Assembly (NCBI GenBank): GCA_002389505.1
Contig: DGPA01000017.1
Span: 1 to 36,435, forward strand
Origin: Halieaceae bacterium UBA4452
GTDB lineage: Bacteria > Pseudomonadota > Gammaproteobacteria > Pseudomonadales > Halieaceae
Reading direction: 5' to 3'
DNA length: 36,435 nucleotides
Shown here: piece by piece, positions 7,249 through 16,379 of the stretch
Numbering within the stretch: position 1 is the first letter of the stretch
Layout: each line of letters begins with the position of its first letter
The notes under the pieces: model-generated
What the model was told of the DNA's origin: nothing
Databases searched by the model: none
What the model saw: only the letters and a program-made list of their open reading frames with translations
Position numbers and translations under genes: made by a program

Positions 7249-8904
7249 TTAGACGGTGAGTGCAGATATGGCACCCGACAGTGCTTGTCGAAAAGCGGTC
7301 GCCTCAATAGGTTTGGTCATAATGCCATTAGCGCCGGCTTCACCCAGTTGATCTGTTACCTCCAGATCAGCTACCTCAGTGATGGCAATGATCGGCAAAT
7401 GATGGCCTGCGGCGCGAAGCAACCTGATAAATTGCGCACCGCTGAAGTTCGGCAGGGCGTAGTTAGTCATGATGATATCGAAGGGCTGCGCCTCAAATAA
7501 CTGCATAGCCTCGATGCCATCCACGGCCAACCCTACGATCATAGCGAAATCATCCTCAAGCAGTCGTTCAATCGCGTCACGGGCTGTGGGATTGTCCTCG
7601 ACCACCATGATGCGCTTACCTCGCGCCCAATCACGTACCCGCTTCGCTTCATCAAGCGGGGCACTGGCATCTCTAATGATTCCAGGGCGTTGGGTGGGAA
7701 TAGAAACATTAAAGCGCACACCTCCCAGACGGCTGGTATTGACCAGCTCCAATCTACCGCCTAGGAACGCCGTCCACTGTCGAGCGAGAAACAAACTCAC
7801 GCCAGTGTCATACTCCTTCGGTGCCGATTGTCGTAAAAAAAGCAGCAATCTACTTTTTTCATCGTCAGTGATGGCTTCTCCATCATCATCTATCGCAATC
7901 CGTAAATGGCTTGGCTGTCCGGGGAGTTCCTCCAAAAATAGCACCACCATGACCAGCGAGACACTCGTGCGGCGACAAGCGTTGCGTACCAAATGGGACA
8001 CAATGGCATTGATTTTTTCGGCATCAATCAACAGGCGTGGCTCGAACAAGGGAGCCAAAATTTTTATTTTGACCCCCGCCCTCATCACATAAGGTAGGGT
8101 ATGTTGCTCTGCGTGCTGAGCGAGATCCCCCAACGAATAGACGCTGGTTTCAACAATGGTGTTATCGTTCGGTGCAAGGGCTTGTGTTAAATCATCAACC
8201 ATGACGGTCAATTGCTGCGACAGCACCTTGATCGACTGAGGTGACGCTGCGCCCACCTGCATAGCGTTAGTGAGCCCTACATCAGAAACGTGTAGCGATC
8301 GCAACAGCGCTGCAACCATATCAGACAGCGCGGCATTGTTTTCTCGAATCAGGGCGTCATCATCGGCGTGACGCCGGCCTGGCGCCGCTAAGCGCCGCTG
8401 ATAGGAAAATAGCAGCAGGCTAGTCCAAGTCACCGCCAACCACATGAGAATTGAGCCGATAATGCCCGGGACCAACTCCGCATCCCGGGGACCCAAACTG
8501 AATGCCGCGACCGATATTGATAGCACGCAAAGCGCCTGAAAAGCGGCCAGGCGACGGTGTCCAAAGATGATACCTACAAGGAAGCAAGGAACCACCAGCA
8601 GCCACAGTCCCGGCTGAACCTGCCATCCTCCAGCGCTGTTGACCGCTAGGGCCACTAAAATCATCAGCGCACAAGCCAGCCCTATGCGGCGATCGGCTTG
8701 TCGTGGAAAAAACCCCAGCAATGCGGGCGCGTAAATCACTGCGCACCCCAAAGCAATGACACCCACCACTGTCAGGTCCAGAAAAAGAAAAAACCACAGC
8801 ACGGGCGGCAGTACCACCACCAGCATGGCGCTATAAACGACGTTGATGGCACGTAAACACGCTTGCACTAATGAGTCATGAGAACTATCCACCGAACCAC
8901 CCAC
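7249..8904 (-). CDS. Membrane hybrid sensor-like protein with degenerate kinase and receiver domains
   Basis: A 551-residue protein with about six hydrophobic membrane segments in residues 20-170, a helical linker (about 175-245), a histidine-kinase-type ATPase-like region (about 280-400) and a C-terminal receiver domain (about 430-545). The ATPase region keeps an N-box-like HLVRNACRRT, but the G1 box reads DDDGEAI (second Gly lost) and the G2 box reads TGVSLFL instead of GLGL. I see no phosphorylatable HExxxP-type histidine in the linker. In the receiver the acidic pair (VVEDN), the Thr (AITEV) and the Lys (MTKP) are kept, but the phosphoacceptor position is Asn481 (IIMTNYALPNFSG; codon AAC at 7462-7464). 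The GTG start at 8904 is uncertain; an in-frame GTG follows 4 codons later. The gene occupies the place where lipA is usually found. It may act without phosphorelay or through a partner kinase. Confidence 0.8.
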   Translation of the reverse strand: MGGSVDSSHDSLVQACLRAINVVYSAMLVVVLPPVLWFFLFLDLTVVGVIALGCAVIYAPALLGFFPRQADRRIGLACALMILVALAVNSAGGWQVQPGLWLLVVPCFLVGIIFGHRRLAAFQALCVLSISVAAFSLGPRDAELVPGIIGSILMWLAVTWTSLLLFSYQRRLAAPGRRHADDDALIRENNAALSDMVAALLRSLHVSDVGLTNAMQVGAASPQSIKVLSQQLTVMVDDLTQALAPNDNTIVETSVYSLGDLAQHAEQHTLPYVMRAGVKIKILAPLFEPRLLIDAEKINAIVSHLVRNACRRTSVSLVMVVLFLEELPGQPSHLRIAIDDDGEAITDDEKSRLLLFLRQSAPKEYDTGVSLFLARQWTAFLGGRLELVNTSRLGGVRFNVSIPTQRPGIIRDASAPLDEAKRVRDWARGKRIMVVEDNPTARDAIERLLEDDFAMIVGLAVDGIEAMQLFEAQPFDIIMTNYALPNFSGAQFIRLLRAAGHHLPIIAITEVADLEVTDQLGEAGANGIMTKPIEATAFRQALSGAISALTV

Positions 8905-8979
8905 TTCTGGCGTTTACCCCATTACTCGACGCGCGCGCGCCTTTCACATCAGAGGAGCGGCTGAAGGAGGGCCCGGCCA

Positions 8980-9591
8980 TTACCGTTGTAACGCCCGCTC
9001 TACACTGGTCAACAGCTGCTTCCCCACCGCCGCCATATCCACCTGGTCCGATCCGATGAGTGCTGCCAGCGACTGCACTTCAAGGCCTTTATGGCCACAA
9101 GGATTAATCCGCTGAAAGGGCTCAAGATTCATATCGGCGTTGAAGGCTAATCCGTGATAACTGCATCCGCGGCTTACCTTAAGGCCCAGTGAGGCGATTT
9201 TTTTATCCTCGACATAAACCCCTGGCGCTTTGGGATCCGCTGCAGCGGGCACTGCATACTCGGCTAATAGGTCAATAATGCCACGCTCTAAACGACTAAC
9301 GAGATCCCTAACACCCATAGACCTGCGCTTGAGATCTAGCAGTACATAGACGACCCATTGGCCTGGACCGTGATAGGTTACCTGGCCACCACGATCTATT
9401 TGAATAACCGGGATATCCCCTGGCGCGAGTAAATGCTCGGCCTTCCCAGAAACCCCTTGAGTGAACACCGGGGGATGCTGCAACAACCAGAGCTCGTCGC
9501 AGGTCGTCTGATCACGCGCTTGCGTGAATTGCTTCATGGCATTAAACGTCGTTGCGTAATCTACTGTTCCCAAATATCGATGTTCTATCAT
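8980..9591 (-). CDS. lipB: Octanoyltransferase (lipoate biosynthesis)
   Basis: LipB moves the octanoyl group from octanoyl-ACP onto lipoyl domains, the first step of lipoate synthesis. The 203-residue protein has the family motifs RGGQVTYHGPGQWVVY, KKIASLGLKVSRGCSYHGLA and INPCGHKG. The catalytic pair corresponds to Lys131 (KIASLG) and Cys165 (INPCG), by alignment from memory with E. coli Lys135 and Cys169. The ATG at 9591 directly abuts the TAG of ybeD, indicating co-translation. The expected partner lipA is not found downstream in this window. Confidence 0.96.
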   Translation of the reverse strand: MIEHRYLGTVDYATTFNAMKQFTQARDQTTCDELWLLQHPPVFTQGVSGKAEHLLAPGDIPVIQIDRGGQVTYHGPGQWVVYVLLDLKRRSMGVRDLVSRLERGIIDLLAEYAVPAAADPKAPGVYVEDKKIASLGLKVSRGCSYHGLAFNADMNLEPFQRINPCGHKGLEVQSLAALIGSDQVDMAAVGKQLLTSVERALQR

Positions 9592-9861
9592 CTACATCAC
9601 CATGGATACCAATCCAGTCGCCATTAGGTCTTCATGCAGAGCGCTTAATTGTTCAGGTCCCGTCGCCTCAATGAAGACGGTGATCGACACGAATTTTTTT
9701 GCCGAACTGGTTTTCAACCGTATTTCTGCCGCATCAAACCCCGGCGCATGACGTTCGACTATTTCAACCACACGGGCGCGCAATCGGTCATCACTGCGAC
9801 CCAGAACCTTAATGGGGTAACGGCAGGGAAATTCAATTTTGGGGGGCGCTTGCTCGGTCAT
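9592..9861 (-). CDS. ybeD: YbeD / DUF493-family protein
   Basis: An 89-residue protein of the conserved YbeD family, found next to dacA and lipB in many Gammaproteobacteria; its role is not settled, although its fold is ACT-like. Recognisable features are the N-terminal IEFPCRYPIKVLGR, the RARVVEIVERHAPGF helix and the C-terminal LHEDLMATGLVSMVM. I choose the ATG at 9861: it overlaps the carboxypeptidase TAA as TAATG, and the extra 16 residues of the longer open frame do not belong to the family. Confidence 0.93.
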   Translation of the reverse strand: MTEQAPPKIEFPCRYPIKVLGRSDDRLRARVVEIVERHAPGFDAAEIRLKTSSAKKFVSITVFIEATGPEQLSALHEDLMATGLVSMVM

Positions 9862-11012
9862 TAAGACGCTCCAAACAAGCTCGATAGCCACAACAAAAAA
9901 CCATCCCACAAACGCGCGAAAAACCCTGCGGCAGGGACATCATTGAGGGCAAGTAATGACTGCTCAATAACGACCTCGTCGTCAACAATAACGGTTAAGG
10001 TACCGATGCTATCGCCTCGGTTAATCGGTGCGGATAGAGGCTCGTTGAACGCGATGCGAAGATCGGGTTCTTTGTTGCTACGCGGTACGGTGATCACTAT
10101 CGGGTCGAGGACGCCGCCATCCACCTTATCGAGCTCCCCCTTCCATACCCGATGCTGGCCTAAGCTTATCTCTGGCGAAACGGGCTGGATGGTTTGGAAA
10201 AAGCGGAAGCCGTAGTTCAACAAGGCGCGGGTTTCAGCCATTCGACTCCTCGTGCTCTGACTTCCCAAGATCACCGAGATCAGACGCATGCCATCACGCT
10301 CCGCAGACGCCACCAGACCATAACCAGCAACGCTGGTATAGCCCGTTTTCAATCCATCAATACTGGGGTCATCGCGCAACAACAAATTGCGGTTATGCTG
10401 GGTGATGTCATTGTAGGTATAGGATTTTTCCCTGTAGACCTTGTAACGATCCGGGTGGTCGCGGATAGTCGCCGCCGCTAAGCTAGCTAAGTCTCTGGCC
10501 GATGTGAGGTGCTCGGGATGCGGGAGTCCATGGCTGTTAATATAATAGGTGGACCGCATGCCTAAGGCTTGTGCATAGCCGTTCATCATGCCGGCGAAGG
10601 CCTCCTCGGTTCCAGCAATATGCTCGGCAATCGCCACCGTGGCGTCATTGCCAGAAGAAATGACAATACCCTTTTCTAACTGCCCGACTGTGACCTCTTT
10701 GCCCGGCTCTATCCACATTAACGATGATCCACGAAACGTTGGGTTTTGAGACCAAGCCATGCGGCTAACCGGTACTACTTCTTCCAGCGTTAAGCGCTGC
10801 GCATCGATTTCTTCGGCCAAAATGTATGCCGTCATCAATTTAGTCAGGCTCGCTGGTGGTAAGCGCGCGTCGATATTTTGTTCAACCAATAACTCACCCG
10901 AGGAATAGTCCATTAATAAATACGCGTCAGCATCAATCGCAGGGGGCGCGGGTACAATAGACGCTGCCAGTGCGGACAAGCTCATAGACATCAGCAGAGC
11001 AAAACGTAACAT
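9861..11012 (-). CDS. dacA: D-alanyl-D-alanine carboxypeptidase (PBP5/6 type)
   Basis: A 383-residue low-molecular-weight penicillin-binding protein that trims the terminal D-Ala from peptidoglycan stem peptides. It has a signal peptide (MLRFALLMSMSLSALAA) and the three active-site motifs: SxxK at Ser55-Lys58 (PASLTKLMT), SGN (VISSGNDATVAIAEH) and KTG (DGLKTGYTSVAGYG). The C-terminal PBP5 domain ends in an amphipathic stretch (LWDGFLLWLSSLFGAS) typical of a peripheral membrane anchor. The start at 11012 follows GAGGA by 5 bases; an ATG at 11024 is also possible. Overlap with ybeD by one base shows operon structure. dacA versus dacC cannot be told apart by sight. Confidence 0.95.
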   Translation of the reverse strand: MLRFALLMSMSLSALAASIVPAPPAIDADAYLLMDYSSGELLVEQNIDARLPPASLTKLMTAYILAEEIDAQRLTLEEVVPVSRMAWSQNPTFRGSSLMWIEPGKEVTVGQLEKGIVISSGNDATVAIAEHIAGTEEAFAGMMNGYAQALGMRSTYYINSHGLPHPEHLTSARDLASLAAATIRDHPDRYKVYREKSYTYNDITQHNRNLLLRDDPSIDGLKTGYTSVAGYGLVASAERDGMRLISVILGSQSTRSRMAETRALLNYGFRFFQTIQPVSPEISLGQHRVWKGELDKVDGGVLDPIVITVPRSNKEPDLRIAFNEPLSAPINRGDSIGTLTVIVDDEVVIEQSLLALNDVPAAGFFARLWDGFLLWLSSLFGAS

Positions 11013-11088
11013 GGGGATCCTCATAGTTAGCATGTCAGTCGACGATGGTAGCAGCATGCTTCCAATCCCTGTAAAAAAACTGAAGCAG

Positions 11089-11853
11089 TCACGGCAGTGG
11101 CTGACCGACGGGTAGTTCAGATTTGGCGAGCACGCTCTGTCCATGACGCAACGCTTCCTCGGAGCCAAATGGGCCGGCCCGCAATCGATAGAGTGTCCGC
11201 TGACTGACCGTTATCGGACTCATGACAATGGGAACGGTCAAAACACCTTGCACCCGCCGCTGTAGTTCTACTGCGGCTACTCGATCACTAAAGGCACCCA
11301 GCTGCAAAAACCGATAACGCCCATCAATTTGTCGGCGGTCGTCAACGCCGGGGACGATTAGCGCTTCCACGAATACCTGGGCGGTACCCTGTTCTGCGAA
11401 ACCGAGTTTTAGCGCAGCGCCGTAAGAGACATCAATGATCCGATCAGCATGAAAAGGCCCACGATCATTAACCCTCAAGGTCATTGCTTTGCCGTTACTC
11501 AGATTGGTAACGCGCACATAGCTCGGTATGGGTAAAGTTTTGTGGGCGGCGGTAGGACCGTAGACACTGAACCGATCACCATTGGCAGTTGGTCGTCCAT
11601 GGAATTTCAAACCATACCACGACGCGATGCCCTCTTCGCGATAACCCGCGGCCGTGGGTAGCACTTCATAACGCTGACCGTTAACCGTATAAGGACTGCG
11701 ATTACCGGCAGCCAAAATAGGATCAGGGGCCGGCAGCGCATCCATGACCGCAGCGGGATCTATGGGTGGCGGGGTTGAATCGGCGACTGAACGTAAACCA
11801 GAACACCCCGTCACACTCGCAACGACCAGCAGGCTGGCAATGATCTGGCGCAT
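11089..11853 (-). CDS. rlpA: RlpA: septal-ring lipoprotein, lytic transglycosylase with SPOR domain
   Basis: A lipoprotein of about 254 residues. The N-terminus MRQIIASLLVVASVTGCSG is a lipoprotein signal peptide with lipobox VTGC. The central double-psi beta-barrel carries GIASWYGLKFHGRPTANGD and LRVNDRGPFHADRIIDVSYG, where the Asp corresponds to the catalytic residue of the family. The C-terminal segment (RYRFLQLGAFSDRVAAVELQ to the end) is a SPOR domain that binds denuded septal glycan. In Pseudomonas RlpA cleaves glycan strands lacking stem peptides. The start at 11853 lies 4 bases after the mltB stop; a longer open frame starts inside mltB but would bury the signal peptide. Confidence 0.94.
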   Translation of the reverse strand: MRQIIASLLVVASVTGCSGLRSVADSTPPPIDPAAVMDALPAPDPILAAGNRSPYTVNGQRYEVLPTAAGYREEGIASWYGLKFHGRPTANGDRFSVYGPTAAHKTLPIPSYVRVTNLSNGKAMTLRVNDRGPFHADRIIDVSYGAALKLGFAEQGTAQVFVEALIVPGVDDRRQIDGRYRFLQLGAFSDRVAAVELQRRVQGVLTVPIVMSPITVSQRTLYRLRAGPFGSEEALRHGQSVLAKSELPVGQPLP

Positions 11854-11857
11854 GGCG

Positions 11858-12850
11858 TCAATACTCTGATAGTGCGCTATCAATCGCCTGACTCAACTGC
11901 CAGACACTCAGTGCGTACATGGCGCTGTGGTTGTAGCGGGTTATCACGTAAAAATTCGGCAAGCCAAGCCAATACTCTGCCGCGTCCGAGCCATCGAGCT
12001 TCAGCGGCGTCGCTTTGAGGGTAATATCAGTTGCCTTCGTTGGCGCGATGCCCCGCTTGGCAAGCTCACCCACTGTCAGCCTAGGCTTTAAGCCGCCGTC
12101 AAATAGCGCTGCCGCAGCCCCATCACCATGAGCGCGAACCACAACAGGTGCACCCGACTCCCAGCCGTGGGCAGTAAAATAGTTAGCCACACTGTAAATG
12201 GCATCGTGGGGATTGGCCCAGATATCAGCGATGGCATCGCCGTCGAAATCCCGGGCATAAGCGCGGTAACTTGAAGGCATGAACTGACCCCAGCCCATGG
12301 CTCCAGCGTAGGAGCCCTGTAAACTCAAGGGATCTTTACCTGACTCGAAAGCCAACACTAAAAAATGCTCAAGCTCACGGGTAAAAAAGGGTGAGCGTTT
12401 GGGGTAGTCGAAGGCCAATGTTGCCAGTGCGTCCACCACGCGATAACGGCCAGTTATCCGTCCGTAGTAAGTCTCAACACCAATAATGGCGACAATCACT
12501 GCCGCGGGCACACCGGTTCTCATTGATACTTCGGCGAGCGTATCCGCATACTGCTGGGCGAAAACCACGCCACCGTCAATGCGTTGGTCGGTAATAAAAA
12601 TCTGTCTATATTCATGCCAGGGCTTGGTTTTTTCTGCTGGCCTTGAAATGGCGTCAAGAATGCTTTGCTTACGCTCTGCAGCCATAAGGACATCTTCAGC
12701 CCAGCGCCGATCGACGCCTTGCCTTACTGCTGACTCGATGACCGACTGCATCTCAGTGCGTCCGACATAATCGCCAGCCACTAGCTGCGCCCCCGGAAAG
12801 GCGACAAGGACACACGCCACTACAATACCCACTCGATTAGTCAACCACAT
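11858..12850 (-). CDS. mltB: Lytic murein transglycosylase B
   Basis: A 330-residue peptidoglycan-cleaving enzyme. A signal peptide spans about residues 1-25 (TNRVGIVVACVLVAFPG); there is no lipobox, so it is probably soluble or uncleaved rather than a lipoprotein as in E. coli MltB. Catalytic Glu126 lies in AIIGVETYYGRITGRYRV, and the substrate-binding MGWGQFMPSSYRAYARDFDG and GLPNFYVITRYNHSAMYA segments are typical. It sits between rodA and rlpA in the elongation/septation block. Confidence 0.95.
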   Translation of the reverse strand: MWLTNRVGIVVACVLVAFPGAQLVAGDYVGRTEMQSVIESAVRQGVDRRWAEDVLMAAERKQSILDAISRPAEKTKPWHEYRQIFITDQRIDGGVVFAQQYADTLAEVSMRTGVPAAVIVAIIGVETYYGRITGRYRVVDALATLAFDYPKRSPFFTRELEHFLVLAFESGKDPLSLQGSYAGAMGWGQFMPSSYRAYARDFDGDAIADIWANPHDAIYSVANYFTAHGWESGAPVVVRAHGDGAAAALFDGGLKPRLTVGELAKRGIAPTKATDITLKATPLKLDGSDAAEYWLGLPNFYVITRYNHSAMYALSVWQLSQAIDSALSEY

Positions 12851-12911
12851 TCCGCTGAGAACCCCTCGCTAGTTATTAGCGCCACTACTGAGACCATCTG
12901 GCGCGACACGT

Positions 12912-14051
12912 CTAGGCACTGAGCGACCGCTGCTCGGTACTTATCGCCATCAATACTCCAAAAGCCAACATCAAAGTCACCATTGACGTACCGCCAAAGC
13001 TCACCAATGGCAACGGCACACCCACTACCGGCAGGATACCGGCAACCATGCCCATATTGACAAAAACGTAGACAAAGAACGTGAATGTAATCGCTGAAGC
13101 CAGTAACCGAGCAAACCCCGACTGTGCGTGCAGGCCAATCCAAAAACCGCGCATTATCACCAGCAAATAGAGCCCGAGGAGTAGCAGCACGCCCTGCAAG
13201 CCAAATTCCTCTGCCAGCACGGCAATGATAAAATCGGTTTGGCTCTCCGGTAAGAAATCGAGATGGGATTGGGTACCTGACAGCCAGCCCTTGCCTCCCC
13301 AGCCGCCTGAGCCAATGGCCGTTTTCGACTGAATAATATTCCAGCCAGCACCCAATTTATCAGCCTCAGGGTCTAACAAAGTGATGATGCGCTGTCTCTG
13401 GTAGTCCTTCAACACAAAGTGCCATGCGGGCCAAACGCTGGCGACGCCGAGCAGACTGGCAGCCACGATATACCAGCCGCTTAAACCTGCCAAAAACAGC
13501 ACAATTAGCCCACTCACAGCCACTAGCAACGACGTGCCCAAATCAGGCTGAATCCCAATGAGCACCACTGGCAATAAAATCACCATCAATGAACCCAGCA
13601 ATGGCCACAGCCGAGGCGGTATTGTATAACGGCTAAACCACCACGCCATCATCAACGGCATCGCTAATTTCATGAGTTCCGAAGGTTGAAACTGCACCAC
13701 GCCAAGATTGAGCCAACGCTGCGCGCCCTTTGCGCCCACGCCGACCCAGGGTACCGCCAGGAGCAAGAAAAAACCCACCCCATATAACAAAGGTGCCCAG
13801 CGACGGTAGGTGTCCACTCGAAATTGCGCGGCTAATACCATGGCGGCCAAGCCAATCAATTGATTGCGCCCCTGACCTACCACTGTCTGCCAATCGGCAT
13901 CAGAAGCGCTGTACAAAACTAGTAGACCGCCGAGCATGAGCGCTAGTAGAGGCGCCAGTAACATAAGATCAAGGTGCAGCCACTCGGAGAGGGTTTTGCT
14001 CCCGCCCAGGTCACGATGGCTATTGGGCAGGGCGCGCTCGTAGTCAGCCAT
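12912..14051 (-). CDS. rodA: Rod-shape SEDS glycosyltransferase RodA
   Basis: RodA is the SEDS-family peptidoglycan glycosyltransferase that works with PBP2 in cell elongation. The 379-residue protein has about ten membrane segments. Family signatures include GAQRWLNLGVVQFQPSELMK, the long periplasmic loop with GAGWNIIQSKTAIGSGG and LPESQTDFIIAVLAEE, and the final PLPLVSFGGTSM. I choose the ATG at 14051, which has GGGGGTG upstream and overlaps the mrdA stop; the longer frame adds 14 unlikely residues inside mrdA. Confidence 0.96.
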   Translation of the reverse strand: MADYERALPNSHRDLGGSKTLSEWLHLDLMLLAPLLALMLGGLLVLYSASDADWQTVVGQGRNQLIGLAAMVLAAQFRVDTYRRWAPLLYGVGFFLLLAVPWVGVGAKGAQRWLNLGVVQFQPSELMKLAMPLMMAWWFSRYTIPPRLWPLLGSLMVILLPVVLIGIQPDLGTSLLVAVSGLIVLFLAGLSGWYIVAASLLGVASVWPAWHFVLKDYQRQRIITLLDPEADKLGAGWNIIQSKTAIGSGGWGGKGWLSGTQSHLDFLPESQTDFIIAVLAEEFGLQGVLLLLGLYLLVIMRGFWIGLHAQSGFARLLASAITFTFFVYVFVNMGMVAGILPVVGVPLPLVSFGGTSMVTLMLAFGVLMAISTEQRSLSA

Positions 14052-15915
14052 CCACGGCACCCCCAGCATTGGCGTCATCGAGCAACCAAGCATCCATCAC
14101 TTTTCGCGCTACGGGGTAAGCAGCGCTACTGCCACCACCGTTCTCAGCGAGCACAACAATCGCAATACGCGGCTTATCAACCGGTGCAAAAGCAATAAAC
14201 CAACCATGATTACGGTGGTGCTCGGCAATATCGGTTTCCTCATAAACGTCATCTTGTGCAATGCCAATGACTTGCGAAGTGCCGGTCTTTCCCGCCATGG
14301 TGTACGACAGATCTGTACCGATTGCTGCGGCAGTGCCACGAGGATCATGAACCACATCCATCATCCCTTCGATGATGCTCCTCCAGTGCTCCTCGGCTGC
14401 AATCAGCGGTGGTCGAACCTCAGCCCCGTTCGGTGATTCACCAACGCGCTTTACCAATGAAGGTACAAAGCTGGTGCCGCGATTTGCTAATACCATGGTC
14501 GCCTGTGCCAACTGCAGTGGCGTCGCCAACATATAGCCCTGCCCGATACCCACACTCAGCGTTTCACCGGGATACCAGGGCTCACCTAAGCGCTGTCTCT
14601 TCCAGTCAGTGTTGGGCAAAATTCCCGCTTTCTCGCCGGTCGTATCAAGGGTCGTGAGCACGCCAAAACCATAAGGCGCCAGCGACTCGGCCACTCGCTC
14701 AATACCCATTCGATGGGCTAAATCGTAGTAATACACGTCACAGGACTCGGCGATGGCCATTCGCAAATCAACCTCAGGGGCATGACCCGTTCCTCGGATG
14801 CGTAAAATCCAATCACGATAACGCCGTGAATCACCCGCCAACTGGTACCAGCCCGGATCAGCGACGGTACTGTCAGCTTCAATCAGGTTCAGGGTCAGGC
14901 CCGCCAACCCTAGCATTGGCTTAATAGTTGAGCCCGGCGGGTACTGACCTTGGACCGCTCGATTAAACAACGGTGAGTTGACCGAGGTACGCAAGGCCTC
15001 ATAGTCCTTGGAACTGATACCATTAACAAATAGATTGCTGTCAAAGCCGGGATTGGAAACGAGCGCCAAAATGCCGCCATTGCGGGGATCGATGGCAACG
15101 ATGGCACCGCGTTGCTGCCCCAAGGCTTCAAAGGCCACTCGCTGTAGATCAAGGTCGATATGTAACTGCAAGTCAGCACCATCGGTCGGCGGTACTTTAT
15201 CGACTACCCGCAGTACGCGACCATGGGCATTGGCCTCCACATTTTGAGCACCCACGCCCCCATGCAATACCGACTCGTAGCGCTTCTCAATACCAATCTT
15301 ACCGACGTGCAAAGTACCGCGGTAGCGGCTGTCATCGAGGCGAGCGGTTTCTTGCTCATTAATACGCCCGACATAGCCCACTACATGGCTGAATAGCTCG
15401 CCGTGAGGATAATGACGGGTCAGCTGAGCCTCAATAGCCACGCCGGGTAAATCATGAAGATTAACGCCGACACGTGCCATCTCGGTATCGCTCAACTGTA
15501 ATTTTAGGGGCACAGGATCATAGGGCCGGCGAAGCACGCGTCGCTCGTTGAAGCGCTCCAAGTCATGGGCATCAAGCCCCACCAGTCGCTCCAGATGTGC
15601 CAGTAGCTCATCGAGGTCGTCAACGCGCTCAAGGACAATACTCAATCGGTGGCTGGGAATATTAGAGGCTAGTAAGCGCCCTCGCCGGTCAAAAATTAAC
15701 CCGCGCTTGGGGGGGATGGCTTCTAGGCGAACTCGATTACGGTCCGACTGTGTCAGGTAGCGCTGGTGATCAACAATTTGCAAGCCGTAATAGCGGTAGC
15801 CCACAACAGTGAGTGCCGTCACTACCATGAGCAATGTGATCGCTAGGCGACGGCTGTGGATGGCCGCGTCGCGGTGAGGGTCTCTGAGTGCCGAACGCAA
15901 GGAGGCCACCCTCAA
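14044..15915 (-). CDS. mrdA: Penicillin-binding protein 2 (elongation transpeptidase)
   Basis: The class B transpeptidase of the elongasome, partner of RodA. About 623 residues: a cytoplasmic tail, one membrane anchor (about 25-45), the pedestal domain (IPPKRGLIFDRRGRLLA) and the transpeptidase domain with SxxK in PPGSTIKPMLG, SxD in AESCDVYYYD and KTG in MAGKTGTSQV. The start is uncertain. The listed TTG at 15915 overlaps the rlmH stop. A TTG at 15900 has AGGGTGG at 5-base spacing and gives MRSALRDPHRD, close to the E. coli PBP2 N-terminus. A GTG at 15909 is a third option. Confidence 0.95.
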   Translation of the reverse strand: MRVASLRSALRDPHRDAAIHSRRLAITLLMVVTALTVVGYRYYGLQIVDHQRYLTQSDRNRVRLEAIPPKRGLIFDRRGRLLASNIPSHRLSIVLERVDDLDELLAHLERLVGLDAHDLERFNERRVLRRPYDPVPLKLQLSDTEMARVGVNLHDLPGVAIEAQLTRHYPHGELFSHVVGYVGRINEQETARLDDSRYRGTLHVGKIGIEKRYESVLHGGVGAQNVEANAHGRVLRVVDKVPPTDGADLQLHIDLDLQRVAFEALGQQRGAIVAIDPRNGGILALVSNPGFDSNLFVNGISSKDYEALRTSVNSPLFNRAVQGQYPPGSTIKPMLGLAGLTLNLIEADSTVADPGWYQLAGDSRRYRDWILRIRGTGHAPEVDLRMAIAESCDVYYYDLAHRMGIERVAESLAPYGFGVLTTLDTTGEKAGILPNTDWKRQRLGEPWYPGETLSVGIGQGYMLATPLQLAQATMVLANRGTSFVPSLVKRVGESPNGAEVRPPLIAAEEHWRSIIEGMMDVVHDPRGTAAAIGTDLSYTMAGKTGTSQVIGIAQDDVYEETDIAEHHRNHGWFIAFAPVDKPRIAIVVLAENGGGSSAAYPVARKVMDAWLLDDANAGGAVDG

Positions 15916-16379
15916 GCTCGATGGTAGGGGTGGTTAGCGTTAATCGACCAAGCGCGATACAGCTGTTCCGCGAGGATAACTCTGACCAACGGGTGAGGTA
16001 AGGTAATGCGTCCCAGCGACCAGCACTGATCAGCTTGACTGAGTAAGCCATCAGATAATCCATCAGGGCCACCGATGATAATAGTGAGTGGCTGGGGTTC
16101 CATCTGCCACTGCTGGAATCGACTCGCCAACTTTTCGGTGCTTATGATTTCCCCTGCGACGTCCAAGGCCACCAGTCGATTATCTGCTTTCAGCTGTCGA
16201 GTAATAGCCGCTGCTTCTTTCGCTTTAAGGGCCTCGGGCTGCTCACCACTGCGCTTCGCCGGTGGTATTTCCAGCCAATCAACCGTGAAGTCACGAGGCA
16301 GGCGCTTATGATATTCATACACACCATCGCTAACCCAGGTCGGCATGCGTGTTCCCACGGCCACTACCCGGATACGCAT
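15912..16379 (-). CDS. rlmH: 23S rRNA (pseudouridine1915-N3)-methyltransferase
   Basis: RlmH methylates pseudouridine 1915 in helix 69 of 23S rRNA in assembled 70S ribosomes. The 155-residue length and the SPOUT-type C-terminal knot are typical: LTIIIGGPDGLSDGL for the cofactor loop and LPHPLVRVILAEQLYRAWS followed by HPYHR for the C-terminus. The N-terminus MRIRVVAVGTRMPTWV also matches. Its ATG overlaps the rsfS stop as TAATG. Confidence 0.97.
   Translation of the reverse strand: MRIRVVAVGTRMPTWVSDGVYEYHKRLPRDFTVDWLEIPPAKRSGEQPEALKAKEAAAITRQLKADNRLVALDVAGEIISTEKLASRFQQWQMEPQPLTIIIGGPDGLSDGLLSQADQCWSLGRITLPHPLVRVILAEQLYRAWSINANHPYHRA

Noticed and set aside
7469..8092. Long 207-codon plus-strand frame
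   Set aside because: Antisense to the hybrid sensor-like gene; Ser/Arg-rich composition typical of a shadow frame.
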